Both the position numbers and the translations under genes were made by a program. Of a stretch of 64,000 nt of DNA, positions 27,401-36,174 are shown piece after piece. Source of the stretch: Aquabacter spiritensis (lineage in GTDB: Bacteria; Pseudomonadota; Alphaproteobacteria; Rhizobiales; Xanthobacteraceae); NCBI RefSeq assembly GCF_004346185.1, contig NZ_SMAI01000001.1:682001-746000 (forward strand), written 5' to 3'. The stretch's first letter is position 1. Each line of letters opens with the position of its first letter. Under the pieces are notes generated by a model. That model saw nothing but the letters and a program-made list of their open reading frames with translations, did not search any database and had not been told where the DNA came from.

Positions 27401-27697
27401 ATCGCCGGCCAGATGCGCCACGGACCGCGCGGGGCGGCGGAGCTCGCCGAAACCGTCGACCGCCTCATTGCCTTCGCCGAGACCACGGGGCAGGTGCCCG
27501 GCACCCTCATAGACCGCCTGCATGCCGCCTATCTCGCCGACGCCGCGGTGTGCGATTTCCTGATGCGGGAGAATCCGGCGGCCGCGCGCGCATTGGCCGC
27601 GCGGTTCGAGGATGCGCGCCGCCGGGGCCTCTGGCATCCACGCCGCAACGATGTCGACGGCACCCTCGCCGCCCTGCGCCAGGTGGCGGCAGAATGA
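24419..27697 (+). CDS. cobN: Cobaltochelatase subunit CobN
   Basis: This is the large subunit that inserts Co2+ into hydrogenobyrinate a,c-diamide with ATP, together with CobS and CobT. The 1092-residue product has the family signature LGAHGTLEWLPGK and the SNPGEAAQAKRR stretch that follows it. It is somewhat short for CobN (often near 1250), mainly in the N-terminal half, but reads as intact. AGGATGG precedes the ATG. CobS and CobT are not in the window and must lie elsewhere. The related magnesium chelatase BchH was considered and is less likely in this cob context. Confidence 0.93.
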   Translation: MHLLTSTSATIADLAEPIDLRQPPADLVVLSFTDSDLLALAAAWRADAAERPALRLARLKDLRHPMSVDLWLDRTGRHAKVIVVRLLGGLDWWRYGAERLAALARAEDIALALLPGEDQDDSRLAALSTLSRGDWDLWLAHFRQGGPDNMRHLLGRMSARARGESIAPANPRPVPAAAFYRRAPRMGGRPRALVLFYRSMWLAGDAAPIDALCTALTARGLDASAVFVSSLKDPAARAFTGSALAETEPDVVITATAFAAGDADLFPPDGPVVLQAIPATTARAAWMESPRGLAAADLAMHVVLPELDGRVLAGALSFKDTAAPDAALAFAAARNAPEPDAVALVADRAAAWARLARRPRAARRLALILPDYPASAGRTGYAVGLDVPESARRLLGLLAAEGYDVPPAPAQARDLLGALRPQPALGLADYAAGLAALPPSVAAQIEAAWGAPVEDPDVIDGVFRFRLARFGAVVVALAPERGLSLDRRADYHDPALPPRHALLAFGLWLQRETDAAIHLGAHGTLEWLPGKAAALTPGCFPRAVLGALPVLYPFIVSNPGEAAQAKRRIAAVTIGHLPPPIQALDLTEAERRLERLVDEYAAADGLDARRRDRLARLIVATATDTGLADAAGIAPDADPDTALKQIDAWLCDLKDLNVKDGHHVFGAASEDPERAASGKAERAGLLAALDGRHVAPGPAGAPDRGRRDVLPTGRNLFTADPRNLPTPTAMDLGRLAADEVVRAHLQEHGDHPRAVIVDLWGSATLRTGGEEIAQGLHLMGCRPAWDGATGRVTGIEVLPPAAIGRPRVDVTFRISGLFRDVFPTQLALLDAAARAVAARTDEADGDNPLATEVRAGGDGARIFGSPPGSYGAGIEDRLSTGRFIDRAELGRAYLAAAGYAYGGAEGDGRPSGDGFARRVAGADALVHVADDPGRDLLEGGEDAAFIGGFAAAAALLGRPADLIVLDTSDPHRPRARPLKDALARLVRGRVSPAFIAGQMRHGPRGAAELAETVDRLIAFAETTGQVPGTLIDRLHAAYLADAAVCDFLMRENPAAARALAARFEDARRRGLWHPRRNDVDGTLAALRQVAAE

Positions 27698-29058
27698 GCG
27701 CCGGTCGGGTTGAACACCGCAGGGGCGCCTGCCCGACTCTCGCGGCACCGATGGAGACCGGCGACGGGCTGCTGGTGCGGCTCACACCGAAGGACGGCGC
27801 GCTGACACCGACGGCGCTCGCCGGCCTCGCCCGCGCCGCCGCAGCGTTCGGCAACGGCATTCTCGAAGTGACCGCGCGCGGCAATCTGCAAGTGCGGGGT
27901 CTGCGGCGGGAGACGCTGCCCGCCTTCTCCGATGCCGTCGACCACTTCGGCATCGAGCTGCGCGAGGGGCTCGTGATCGACCTCTCGCCGCTCTCCGGGC
28001 TCGATCCCGCCGAACAGGGGGACGCCCGTGCCATGGCCGAACATGTGCGCGCGGCTGTGGCTGCGGCGGGGATCAGCGCCGGGCTCGGCCCAAAGGTGTC
28101 GGTCGTCATCTCGGATGCCGGAGCGGTCCCGCTCGACGCGTTGAAGGCCGATCTCCGGCTCTCCGCGCAAGGCGGCGGGGCATGGGAGGTGTCGCTGGCC
28201 GGGGACAGTGTGCAGGCGACGCGCCTCGGCCGAACCGATGCCGCGGGTGCCGCCGCCTGCGCCGTCGACCTTCTCGCGCGGATCGCAGCGCGCGGGCGCC
28301 GGGCGCGAATGGCAGATGTTTTGGGCGACGGACTTTTATCCGCAGGCAATCTGCCTCGCCTCGATCCCCTGCCGGCGCAGGCGAAGAGCGCGGCACGCGG
28401 GTTGATTTCCGATGCCGCGCGCCCAGCCGAGATCCCCCTTACCGACGGCACGCGCGCCCTGCGCCTGTATCTTCCCTTCGGCGTCGCGGATGCCGGGATG
28501 ATCGCGGCCTTGTGCCAAGCGGCGGCTGACGGCGGCGTGCGGGATCTGAGGCCGGCCCCGCCGCGCGCGCTGATCGCCGTCGGGCTCGCCGCCGCCGCGA
28601 TCGGTGAGTTCGCGGCGGCGGTCGCTCGGCTGGGCTTCATTCTCGATCCGGCCGACCCGCGGCGCGCGGTCTCCGCCTGTCCCGGCGCCCCGGCCTGCGC
28701 ATCCGGCCATATCCCGGCGCGGGCGCTCGCACCGCAGGTCGCGGAACTTCTCGCGCCGCTGCTCGACGGCAGCGTGCACGTCCATGTTTCCGGCTGTGCC
28801 AAAGGCTGCGCCCATCCCGCGCCGGCCGACCTCGTGATCGCGGGGCGGGAGGCCCGCGCGGATGGAAGCAGCGGCGGCATGGACAGCGCCGTGGTCCTCG
28901 TGCGACACGGCACGGCCGCGGAATCGGGGCGCGTGCTGGCGCTGCGCGATCTCCTGCCGGCCCTCGCCCGATTGCCGGTCGCCGCCGGCGGGACGGGGTC
29001 CGAACGTCTCGCCCGCCTCGACCTCGCCGAATTGCCGTTCGCGGCGCTGGAGACCTGA
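27694..29058 (+). CDS. cobG: Precorrin-3B synthase
   Basis: This Fe-S monooxygenase uses O2 to convert precorrin-3A to precorrin-3B, the defining step of the aerobic cobalamin route. The 454-residue product is built like half of a sulfite/nitrite reductase. Cluster and siroheme-type ligand cysteines are in SACPGAPACASG and VSGCAKGCAHP. The ATG overlaps the cobN stop (ATGA), so the frame extension upstream is not used. Its presence shows the pathway here is oxygen-dependent. Confidence 0.94.
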   Translation: MSAGRVEHRRGACPTLAAPMETGDGLLVRLTPKDGALTPTALAGLARAAAAFGNGILEVTARGNLQVRGLRRETLPAFSDAVDHFGIELREGLVIDLSPLSGLDPAEQGDARAMAEHVRAAVAAAGISAGLGPKVSVVISDAGAVPLDALKADLRLSAQGGGAWEVSLAGDSVQATRLGRTDAAGAAACAVDLLARIAARGRRARMADVLGDGLLSAGNLPRLDPLPAQAKSAARGLISDAARPAEIPLTDGTRALRLYLPFGVADAGMIAALCQAAADGGVRDLRPAPPRALIAVGLAAAAIGEFAAAVARLGFILDPADPRRAVSACPGAPACASGHIPARALAPQVAELLAPLLDGSVHVHVSGCAKGCAHPAPADLVIAGREARADGSSGGMDSAVVLVRHGTAAESGRVLALRDLLPALARLPVAAGGTGSERLARLDLAELPFAALET

Positions 29059-29063
29059 TCCCG

Positions 29064-29699
29064 ATGGCTGCCCCGATCGACTATCTGCGTGACGGCGATG
29101 CCATCTATGAGCGCTCCTTCGCCATCATCCGCGCGGAAGCCGATTTGACGCGCTTCACGGAAGCCGAGGCGGACGTCGCGGTGCGCATGATCCATGCCTG
29201 CGGCCTCGTCGAGGCGGCGCGCGACTTCGTGTTCGGCCCCGGCTTCATCGCCGCCGCGCGCGCCGCGCTGAAAACCGGCGCGCCGATCCTGTGCGACGCG
29301 CAGATGGTGGCGCACGGTGTCACCCGCGCCCGGCTTCCCGCCGGGAACCGGGTGCTCTGCACCCTCTCCGAGCCCGATGTGCCGGCGCTGGCCACGCGGC
29401 TCGGCACGACGCGCTCGGCCGCAGCGCTCGAATTGTGGCGCGACCATCTCGCCGGGGCCGTGGTGGCGATCGGCAATGCGCCGACGGCCTTGTTCCATTT
29501 GCTCGAAATGCTCGATGCCGGCGCGCCCCGCCCCGCTGCGATCCTCGGCATGCCGGTCGGGTTCGTCGGCGCGGCGGAATCCAAGGACGCCCTGGCGCAG
29601 GATCCCCGCGGCGTCCCTTATGCCATCGTACGCGGCCGGCTCGGCGGCAGCGCGATCACCGCAGCAGCGGTGAACGCGCTTGCGAGGGCCGGCCTATGA
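29064..29699 (+). CDS. cobH: Precorrin-8X methylmutase
   Basis: The enzyme shifts a methyl group from C11 to C12 to make hydrogenobyrinate. The 211-residue product starts with the YLRDGDAIYERSFAIIRAEA region. It has the catalytic histidine in RMIHACG, the CDAQMVAHG loop and the IGNAPTALF segment typical of CobH/CbiC. It starts five bases after cobG ends, and its stop overlaps the cobI start. Confidence 0.96.
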   Translation: MAAPIDYLRDGDAIYERSFAIIRAEADLTRFTEAEADVAVRMIHACGLVEAARDFVFGPGFIAAARAALKTGAPILCDAQMVAHGVTRARLPAGNRVLCTLSEPDVPALATRLGTTRSAAALELWRDHLAGAVVAIGNAPTALFHLLEMLDAGAPRPAAILGMPVGFVGAAESKDALAQDPRGVPYAIVRGRLGGSAITAAAVNALARAGL

Positions 29700-30421
29700 G
29701 CGGAAGACTGATCGGCGTCGGCGTCGGGCCGGGCGATCCCGACCTCATCACGCTCAAGGCGGTGCGCGCCCTTGCCGGGGCGGACGTGGTGGCCTATTTC
29801 GCCAAGGCTGGAAACGGCAGTCATGCGCGCGCCATCGCCGCCGCCCATTTCCCGCCCGGGGCGGAAGAGATGCCTTTGCTCTATCCCGTGACCACGGAAC
29901 TACCACGCCACGACCCCGCCTATCGCGACGCGCTGTGCGGATTTTATGAAGAAGCGAGCGTGCGCATCGCCGAGCGGCTCGCCGCAGGGCGCACCGTGGC
30001 GGTGCTGAGCGAGGGCGATCCGCTCTTCTACGGCTCCTACATGCATCTGCATGTGCGCCTCTCCGGGCGCTTCCCGGCCGAAGTCATCGCCGGGGTGACC
30101 GGCATGTCCGGCTGCTGGTCGACGGTCGGCATGCCGATCGCCCAGGGCGACGACGTTCTGATGGTCCTGCCCGGCACGCTGAGCGAGGCGGAATTGGCAC
30201 GGCGCCTGGCGGAGGCCGATGCGGCGGTCATCATGAAGGTCGGGCGCAATCTGCCCAAGATTCGCCGGGCGCTCGCCGCCGCCGGGCGATTGCCGCGGGC
30301 CTATTATGTCGAGCGGGGAACCATGGTTGGCTGCACCGCCATTCCTCTCTCCGCACGCGATGAAGCGCCGGCGCCCTATTTCGCCATCGTCCTGGTGCCC
30401 GGCTGGGAGCGAACCGCATGA
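29696..30421 (+). CDS. cobI: Precorrin-2 C20-methyltransferase
   Basis: This SAM-dependent enzyme methylates C20 of precorrin-2 and commits the intermediate to the corrin route. The 241-residue product has the tetrapyrrole methylase fold with GVGVGPGDPDLITLKAV at the N-terminus. The LSEGDPLFYGSYMH motif matches the C20 enzyme class. The ATG overlaps the cobH stop (ATGA), and its own stop overlaps the cobJ start, so translation is coupled along the operon. Confidence 0.95.
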   Translation: MSGRLIGVGVGPGDPDLITLKAVRALAGADVVAYFAKAGNGSHARAIAAAHFPPGAEEMPLLYPVTTELPRHDPAYRDALCGFYEEASVRIAERLAAGRTVAVLSEGDPLFYGSYMHLHVRLSGRFPAEVIAGVTGMSGCWSTVGMPIAQGDDVLMVLPGTLSEAELARRLAEADAAVIMKVGRNLPKIRRALAAAGRLPRAYYVERGTMVGCTAIPLSARDEAPAPYFAIVLVPGWERTA

Positions 30422-31170
30422 GCGGACGGCTCTTCGTGATCGGCCTCGGACCCGGTGCGGCCGACCAGATGACACCCGAGGCGGCGGCTGCCCTCGAAGC
30501 CGCCCAGGACCTGTTCGGCTACGGCCCCTATCTCGACCGCGTGCCGGTCCGACCCGACCAGACGCGCCACGCTTCCGACAATCGCGAGGAGATCTCGCGC
30601 GCCGCCGCCGCTCTTTCGCGCGCGCAAGCGGGCGCGACCGTCGCGGTCGTCTCGGGGGGCGATCCCGGCGTCTTCGCCATGGCGGCCGCGATCTGCGAGG
30701 CGATCGAGAGCGGGCCGCCGGACTGGCGTGCGATCGACCTGCAGGTCGTGCCGGGCCTCACCGCGATGCTGGCGGTCGCGGCCCGCGTCGGCGCCCCGCT
30801 CGGCCACGATTTCTGCGCCATCTCCCTTTCGGACAATCTGAAGCCATGGGCCGTGATTGAGCTCCGGCTTCGCGCGGCGGCGCAGGCGGGCTTCGTGCTC
30901 GCGCTCTACAATCCGGTCAGCCGCGCCCGCCTTTGGCAGCTCGATGCGGCGTTCGACCTCCTGCGGGGGATTCTGCCGGCCGGCGTGCCGATCGTCTTCG
31001 GCCGCGCGGCGGGACGGCCCGACGAGCGAATCGCCATCGTCCCGCTTTCCGAAGCGCAGGCGGACATGGCGGATATGGCGACCTGCATCCTGGTCGGCTC
31101 GGCGGCGACGCGGCTCATCCACCGACCCGGCCTTCCTCCGCTTGTCTATTCCCCCCGGAGCCAGGGATGA
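30418..31170 (+). CDS. cobJ: Precorrin-3B C17-methyltransferase
   Basis: The enzyme methylates C17 and drives ring contraction to precorrin-4. The 250-residue product has GLGPGAADQMTPEA at the N-terminus, the VVSGGDPGVFAMA motif and LYNPVSRAR, which mark CobJ/CbiH. The start overlaps cobI by four bases. It is the last rightward gene before cobK, which lies on the other strand. A small hairpin lies in the 26-base convergent gap. Confidence 0.95.
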   Translation: MSGRLFVIGLGPGAADQMTPEAAAALEAAQDLFGYGPYLDRVPVRPDQTRHASDNREEISRAAAALSRAQAGATVAVVSGGDPGVFAMAAAICEAIESGPPDWRAIDLQVVPGLTAMLAVAARVGAPLGHDFCAISLSDNLKPWAVIELRLRAAAQAGFVLALYNPVSRARLWQLDAAFDLLRGILPAGVPIVFGRAAGRPDERIAIVPLSEAQADMADMATCILVGSAATRLIHRPGLPPLVYSPRSQG

Positions 31171-31172
31171 GC

Positions 31173-31187
31173 GGCCGCGCCGCGGCC
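31173..31187. other. Hairpin between convergent cobJ and cobK
   Basis: GGCCGC-GCC-GCGGCC is a perfect 6-bp stem in the gap between the two stop codons. No T tract is present on either side, so transcription may run on through it in both directions. Confidence 0.4.
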
Positions 31188-31196
31188 AAACGGGTT

Positions 31197-31961
31197 TCAG
31201 CCGGCGCACCGACGCGCGACGAGCGCGTCGAGCCAGACGATCGCCGCCTCGGGGCACGCCACCGCCGCGCCGGGCGGTGGGTCGGGGCGGCGCAGCATCA
31301 GCACCTCGATGCCGAGCCGCCGCGCCGCCGCGATCTTGGCATAGGTCGCCGGGCCGCCGCTGTTCTTGGCGACCACCGCATCGATGCGATGCATCCGGAG
31401 CAGCGCCAGCTCGTCTTCCAGAGCGAACGGTCCGCGGGCGGTGAGATAGCCGGCGTCGGGCACCGCGAGCGGCGGCGTGACCGGATCGACGCTGCGCACC
31501 AGATAGGCATGCTGCGGGGCCGCCTCGAACCCGCGCACGGCATTGCGCCCGATCGCCAGGAACACCCGCCGCGGCGACGCACCGAGCGCTGTGATCGCGT
31601 CGGCGACGTCGGCAACCGTGTGCCAACGGTCCCCGGCCAGCGGCGCCCAGGGCGCACGTCGCAGAACGAGACGCGGCACCCCGGCTTCGGCGCAGGCCAG
31701 CGCCGCATGGCGCGAGATCGTATCGGCATAAGGGTGGGTCGCATCCACCACGGCGGCGATCCGCGCATCGGCGAGATAGCGAACCAGCCCGGCGACCCCG
31801 CCGAAGCCGCCGGACCGCGCCGGAACCGGCTGGGCGGCGGGACGTTCGGTGCGTCCCGCAAGCGAGAGGATCACGCTAAGATCGATGCGGGCGGCAAGCC
31901 GGCCGGCGAGATCGCGCGCCTCTCCGGTTCCCCCCAGAAGAAGCACCGGGAGTGCGGGCAT
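31197..31961 (-). CDS. cobK: Precorrin-6A reductase
   Basis: The enzyme reduces precorrin-6A to precorrin-6B with NADPH. The 254-residue product begins with the nucleotide-binding LLLGGTGEARDLA. It has VVDATHPYADTIS and VLRRAPW, then the AIGRNAV and AKNSGG motifs of CobK/CbiJ. It is the only cob gene on the minus strand. Its ATG shares bases with the proposed cobL start (CATG at 31959-31962). No ribosome binding site is visible upstream, and a start at 31991 is possible but adds no family-like sequence. Confidence 0.93.
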   Translation of the reverse strand: MPALPVLLLGGTGEARDLAGRLAARIDLSVILSLAGRTERPAAQPVPARSGGFGGVAGLVRYLADARIAAVVDATHPYADTISRHAALACAEAGVPRLVLRRAPWAPLAGDRWHTVADVADAITALGASPRRVFLAIGRNAVRGFEAAPQHAYLVRSVDPVTPPLAVPDAGYLTARGPFALEDELALLRMHRIDAVVAKNSGGPATYAKIAAARRLGIEVLMLRRPDPPPGAAVACPEAAIVWLDALVARRCAG

Positions 31962-33231
31962 GGGTGAGGCGGCGGGGGAAGACGCAGGCATGGCGGCGGA
32001 TGGTGCCCCGCCCGCCCCCTGGCTGTCCATCGTCGGGATCGGGGAGGACGGTGTCGCAGGCCTCTCGCCGACCGCCTGCACAGCGGTGACGGACGCGCGC
32101 CTGGTGTTCGGCGGGGCGCGCCATCTCGCCCTTGCCGGCGCCCTGGTGAGGGGGGAGGCCCGACCCTGGCCCAGCCCGTTCTCCGACGGCGTGGCGCAGG
32201 TGTGCGCGGCGCGCGGCACCACGGTCTGCGTGCTCGCCTCCGGCGATCCCTTCCTGTTCGGCGTCGGCGCGACCTTGGCGCGCTTTGTGTCGGCAGCGGA
32301 GATGCGGGTCTATCCCGCCCCGTCGGCCTTCAGCCTCGCCGCGGCGCGCCTCGGCTGGCCGCTCCAGGAGGTGGCATGCCTCTCCCTCCATGGGCGCGAG
32401 ATCGCGCGCGTCCGCCCCGCCCTTCATCCCGGCGCGCGCATCCTCGCTCTGACCTCGGACGGCGCCGCGCCGGGCGAGATCGCGGCGCTGCTGACCCGTC
32501 TCGGCTTCGGCGCCTCGCAGCTCTGGGTGCTGGAGGCACTTGGCGGCCCGCGTGAGCGAGTTCGAAGCGTCCGGGCCGAGACCTTTGCCTTGACGGACGT
32601 CGATCCGCTGAACCTTCTCGCCATCACGGTCGCGGGCGAAGCGGCACCCGTGCTGCATTTGGGAGGTGGGCTTCCAGACGATCTTTTCGAGCATGACGGA
32701 CAGATCACCAAAAGGGAGATCCGCGCCCTCACTTTGTCCGCTCTGGCGCCGCGACGCGGCGAATGCCTGTGGGATATCGGGGCGGGAGCGGGCTCGGTCG
32801 CGATCGAGTGGCTGCTCGCCGATGCCTCGCTGGCGGCGATCGCGATCGAGGCGGTGCCTGAGCGCGCCGCCCGCATCGGCCGCAACGCGGCGGCCCTCGG
32901 TGTGCCGCATCTGCGGATCGTCTCCGGTGCGGCGCCGGCCGCTTTGGTGGGCCTGCCGCCCCCCGACGCGGTCTTTGTCGGCGGCGGAGGCGGTGAGGAG
33001 GGCGTTCTGGAGGCCGCGATCTTCGATCTGAAACCCGGCGGACGGCTGGTCGCGAATGCCGTCACGCTGGAGACCGAGGCGCGCCTGCTCGACCTTCACG
33101 CCAAGCATGGCGGCGACCTGCTCCGCGTCGCGCTCGGCCGGGCGGTCCCGGTCAAGGGGATGACCGGATGGCGTCCGGCCATGCCGATCACCCAATGGGT
33201 CTGGCACAAGCCGCGGGAGGCTGGCCGATGA
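31960..33231 (+). CDS. cobL: Precorrin-6Y C5,15-methyltransferase (decarboxylating), CbiE-CbiT fusion
   Basis: This bifunctional enzyme methylates C5 and C15 and decarboxylates the C12 acetate. The 423-residue product has an N-terminal CbiE domain ([42 protein letters not shown]) and a C-terminal CbiT domain with the SAM-binding [19 protein letters not shown] lies seven bases before the ATG at 31960, which I chose. An ATG at 31990 is the alternative and would leave a short gap from cobK. The stop overlaps the cobE start. Confidence 0.94.
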   Translation: MGEAAGEDAGMAADGAPPAPWLSIVGIGEDGVAGLSPTACTAVTDARLVFGGARHLALAGALVRGEARPWPSPFSDGVAQVCAARGTTVCVLASGDPFLFGVGATLARFVSAAEMRVYPAPSAFSLAAARLGWPLQEVACLSLHGREIARVRPALHPGARILALTSDGAAPGEIAALLTRLGFGASQLWVLEALGGPRERVRSVRAETFALTDVDPLNLLAITVAGEAAPVLHLGGGLPDDLFEHDGQITKREIRALTLSALAPRRGECLWDIGAGAGSVAIEWLLADASLAAIAIEAVPERAARIGRNAAALGVPHLRIVSGAAPAALVGLPPPDAVFVGGGGGEEGVLEAAIFDLKPGGRLVANAVTLETEARLLDLHAKHGGDLLRVALGRAVPVKGMTGWRPAMPITQWVWHKPREAGR

Positions 33232-33611
33232 TCGTCGCGGGGATCGGCAGCCGGCGCGGCGTCGCCACGGAGGAGGTGCTCGCCGCCATCGATGCGGCGC
33301 TCGCCCGAGCCGCACTCTCGCGCGATGCGCTCGACGCGCTCGCGACGCCGGCAATCAAAGGTGGCGAGCCGGGTATCGCCGCAGCGGCGGCGGCATTGGG
33401 ACTGCCCCTGATCCTCGTGCCGCAGACCCAGCTCGAAGCCGTTGCGGCACGCGCCCAGACGCGCTCCGAGCGCGTGGTGGCGCTGCTGCGCGTGCCCTCG
33501 GCCGCCGAAACCGCCGCGCTCGCGGCCGCGGGACCGGCGGCACACCTGCTCGGCCCGCGCCTCGCGCTCGGAATGGTCACCTGCGCCCTCGCCGGAGGCG
33601 AACGCGCATGA
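33228..33611 (+). CDS. cobE: CobE / CbiG C-terminal domain protein
   Basis: This is a 127-residue protein equal to the C-terminal domain of CbiG. It begins [17 protein letters not shown] and has [15 protein letters not shown] and [12 protein letters not shown], all typical of CobE. Its exact role is uncertain even in well-studied species. The anaerobic full-length CbiG opens a lactone, and in aerobic clusters only this domain remains. Both ends overlap neighbours by four bases (cobL and cobM), so it is firmly part of the operon. Confidence 0.9.
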   Translation: MIVAGIGSRRGVATEEVLAAIDAALARAALSRDALDALATPAIKGGEPGIAAAAAALGLPLILVPQTQLEAVAARAQTRSERVVALLRVPSAAETAALAAAGPAAHLLGPRLALGMVTCALAGGERA

Positions 33612-34369
33612 TGGTCCATTTCATCGGCGCGGGACCGGGCGCGGCCGACCTCATCACGGTACGCGGGCGGGACCTCATCGCACGGTGTCCGGTCTGTCTC
33701 CATGCCGGCGCGACGGTGGCGCCCGAGCTGCTCGCCTACTGCCCGCCGGGCGCCCGGATCGTCGATACCGCGCCCCTCGATCTCGACCGGATCGAGGCGG
33801 AATTCCGCGCTGCGCGGGACGCCGGTCTCGATGTCGCGCGGCTGCACTCCGGCGACCTCTCGGTGTTCAGCGCCGTCGCGGAGCAGATGCGCCGGCTCGA
33901 CCGGTTGGGGATCGCCTATAGCCTCACACCCGGCGTGCCCGCCTTCGCCGCCGCAGCCGCGCGGCTCGGCCGCGAGCTGACGGTGCCGGAAGTGGCGCAG
34001 AGCGTCGTCCTGACGCGGGTGTCCGGCCGGGCCTCGGCGATGCCTGCCGGCGAGCAGCTCTCGGCCTTCGCCGCCACCGGCGCGACGCTTGCCATCCATC
34101 TCGCGATCCATGCCCTCGACCGCATCGTCGCCGATCTGATCCCGGCCTACGGCCCGGACTGCCCGGTGGCAGTGGTGGAAAAGGCGACATGGCCCGACGA
34201 GCGGGTGTTCGAGGGCACACTCGCGGACATATCCCTCCGGCTCGGCGACGCGCGGCCGAGCCGGATGGCACTGATTCTGGTCGGCCCTGCGCTCGCTGCG
34301 CACGGCTTCCGCGACAGCGCCCTCTATGACGTGGATTATGTCCGCCGGTTCCGCGGAGAGAGCACGTGA
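33608..34369 (+). CDS. cobM: Precorrin-4 C11-methyltransferase
   Basis: This SAM-dependent enzyme methylates C11 of precorrin-4. The 253-residue product has [17 protein letters not shown] at the N-terminus. It has [12 protein letters not shown] where CobM/CbiF enzymes have the substrate and SAM loop, and the [15 protein letters not shown] segment. Two tandem ATG codons (33608 and 33611) open the gene, and the first overlaps the cobE stop. It ends in a GTGA overlap with cobB. Confidence 0.95.
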   Translation: MMVHFIGAGPGAADLITVRGRDLIARCPVCLHAGATVAPELLAYCPPGARIVDTAPLDLDRIEAEFRAARDAGLDVARLHSGDLSVFSAVAEQMRRLDRLGIAYSLTPGVPAFAAAAARLGRELTVPEVAQSVVLTRVSGRASAMPAGEQLSAFAATGATLAIHLAIHALDRIVADLIPAYGPDCPVAVVEKATWPDERVFEGTLADISLRLGDARPSRMALILVGPALAAHGFRDSALYDVDYVRRFRGEST

Positions 34370-35688
34370 TCCCGGAAACTGCTGCCCGCGGCCTGATGAT
34401 CGCCGCCCCACGCTCCGGCGCCGGCAAGACGACCGTGACCCTCGGACTTCTCTCGGCGCTGCGGCGACGCGGCGTGAAAGTGCGGGCTGCGAAGTCCGGG
34501 CCGGACTATATCGACCCCGCCTTCCATGCCGCCGCAACCGGGATGCCGGGCCTCAATCTCGACAGCTGGGCCATGCCCCCGGACCTGCTCGGCGCGCTCG
34601 CGGCGGAGGCGGCGGCCGGAGCCGAGATCCTGATCCTGGAAGGGGCGATGGGCCTGTTTGACGGCGTGCCGAGCGCGCCGGGGCGGACCGGCGCGGGGGC
34701 GGACGTCGCCGCACGGCTCGGCCTTCCGGTGCTGCTCGTGCTCGACGTTTCCGGTCAATCGCAGACCGCCGCCGCGGTGGCGCGCGGCTTCCTCACCCAC
34801 GACCCGCGTGTCCGCATCGCCGGCATCGTGCTGAACCGGCTCGGAAGCGCGCGGCACGAGCGGCTGATCCGCGAAGCGATCGCCCCGCTCGGCGTTCCGG
34901 TGCTCGGCGCGATCCCGCGCGACGGCGCCCTCGCTCTGCCCGAACGCCATCTCGGCCTGGTTCAGGCAGGCGAGCATGCGGACCTTACGGACCGCCTCGC
35001 CAAGCTCGCGGACATGGCCGAGCATCATCTCGACCTCGACGGCATCGTGGCCGCGGCCGGAGCGATCACGCCCTCGCACGCGCACGCTCAGCACCTCCCG
35101 CCGCCCGGCCAGCGGATTGCGCTCGCCCGCGACGCCGCCTTCAGCTTCGTCTATGCCCATCTCCTGGCGGCCTGGCGGCGCGCGGGAGCCGAGATTGTCC
35201 CCTTCTCGCCTTTGGCGGACGAGCCGCCGGACCAGACCTGCGACGCTTGCTGGCTCCCGGGCGGTTATCCGGAACTGCACGCCGGCCGCCTCGCCGCCGC
35301 CGACCGCTTCAAAGCGGGCATGGTGCGCTTTGCGCAGGCAAGGCCCGTCCATGGCGAGTGCGGGGGCTATATGGTGCTCGGCACCACCCTCATCGACGCG
35401 CAGGGCGATGCGCATTCCATGCTCGGCCTGCTCGGGCTAGAGACCAGCTTCGCGCGACGGCGCATGACGCTCGGCTATCGCGCGGCTCGGCTTCTCGCAG
35501 CCTCTCCCCTCGGTCCGCCGGGCGCGCGGGTGCGCGGCCATGAATTCCATTACGCCACCATCCTCGCCCGGGGCGGCGACGATCCGCTCGCCGACCTGTC
35601 TGACGCGCGGGGCGAGGCGCTCGGCGCGGAGGGCAGCCGGCGCGGGCACGCGACCGGCACCTTCTTCCACGCCATCGCCCCCGACTGA
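34366..35688 (+). CDS. cobB: Hydrogenobyrinic acid a,c-diamide synthase
   Basis: The enzyme uses glutamine and ATP to amidate the a and c carboxylates. The 440-residue product has the N-terminal P-loop [16 protein letters not shown], then [13 protein letters not shown] class I amidotransferase domain follows, with the nucleophile in [10 protein letters not shown]. The start is GTG, overlapping the cobM stop. It appears to close the operon, since 140 bases without a terminator-like hairpin with a T tract follow. No cobF, cobQ, cobD or cobP follows. Confidence 0.94.
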   Translation: MIPETAARGLMIAAPRSGAGKTTVTLGLLSALRRRGVKVRAAKSGPDYIDPAFHAAATGMPGLNLDSWAMPPDLLGALAAEAAAGAEILILEGAMGLFDGVPSAPGRTGAGADVAARLGLPVLLVLDVSGQSQTAAAVARGFLTHDPRVRIAGIVLNRLGSARHERLIREAIAPLGVPVLGAIPRDGALALPERHLGLVQAGEHADLTDRLAKLADMAEHHLDLDGIVAAAGAITPSHAHAQHLPPPGQRIALARDAAFSFVYAHLLAAWRRAGAEIVPFSPLADEPPDQTCDACWLPGGYPELHAGRLAAADRFKAGMVRFAQARPVHGECGGYMVLGTTLIDAQGDAHSMLGLLGLETSFARRRMTLGYRAARLLAASPLGPPGARVRGHEFHYATILARGGDDPLADLSDARGEALGAEGSRRGHATGTFFHAIAPD

Positions 35689-35828
35689 CGCTTCCGAACT
35701 CCGCGCCGAGCGCCGGCCTTCGCGTCTCAGGCTGCATTTGCGGCATGCCTCCGTGGATCCCGCGGCGCTATACTTCCCAAAACGCGCCGAAACGGCCGTG
35801 CGGGGAGACGCGCATCGGAGGACACGCC

Positions 35829-36050
35829 ATGAGATGCCAGATGAAGGACGACGATTTCCGGGCTGCCATCCTGGACATTGTCGGGGCCAAGGATGGACAG
35901 GCCATCGTCATCCAAGTGGTCGGCGGCGGCACGATCACCGGCTACGCGCCGCTCAGCGTCGGCCGGGACTACCTGCGCTGTCACGTCTCGGGCGGCACGG
36001 GACCCAAGGAGCAGATCGTCCCCTTCCATTCGATCACCTGCGTGCGATAG
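35829..36050 (+). CDS. Small unknown protein
   Basis: I do not recognise this 73-residue product. A clear GGAGG lies seven bases before the ATG, and the frame has the codon use of its neighbours, so it looks like a real gene. The sequence has no signal peptide or membrane segment. It is rich in beta-type stretches with a GGGTITGY turn and an RCHVSGG stretch, and holds three cysteines. It might be a small beta-barrel (Sm/SH3-like) nucleic-acid or protein binding fold, but that is only a guess. It lies alone between cobB and gabD, 124 bases before the latter. Confidence 0.6.
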   Translation: MRCQMKDDDFRAAILDIVGAKDGQAIVIQVVGGGTITGYAPLSVGRDYLRCHVSGGTGPKEQIVPFHSITCVR

Positions 36051-36174
36051 GGTTCGTCGGCGCGCGCGCCGGTATAGCCGTGCGGCGGGTTCGCATCCAA
36101 GGCTCCGCCGAGGATTCGCGCCGGGCATGTTTGCCTGAGCGTCGAGGAGGCGTGCCTTATCGGCAGGAGGTTCA

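Noticed and set aside
24419-27697. Magnesium chelatase subunit H instead of CobN.
   Set aside because: It lies between cobW and cobG under a cobalamin riboswitch, and no photosynthesis gene is nearby.
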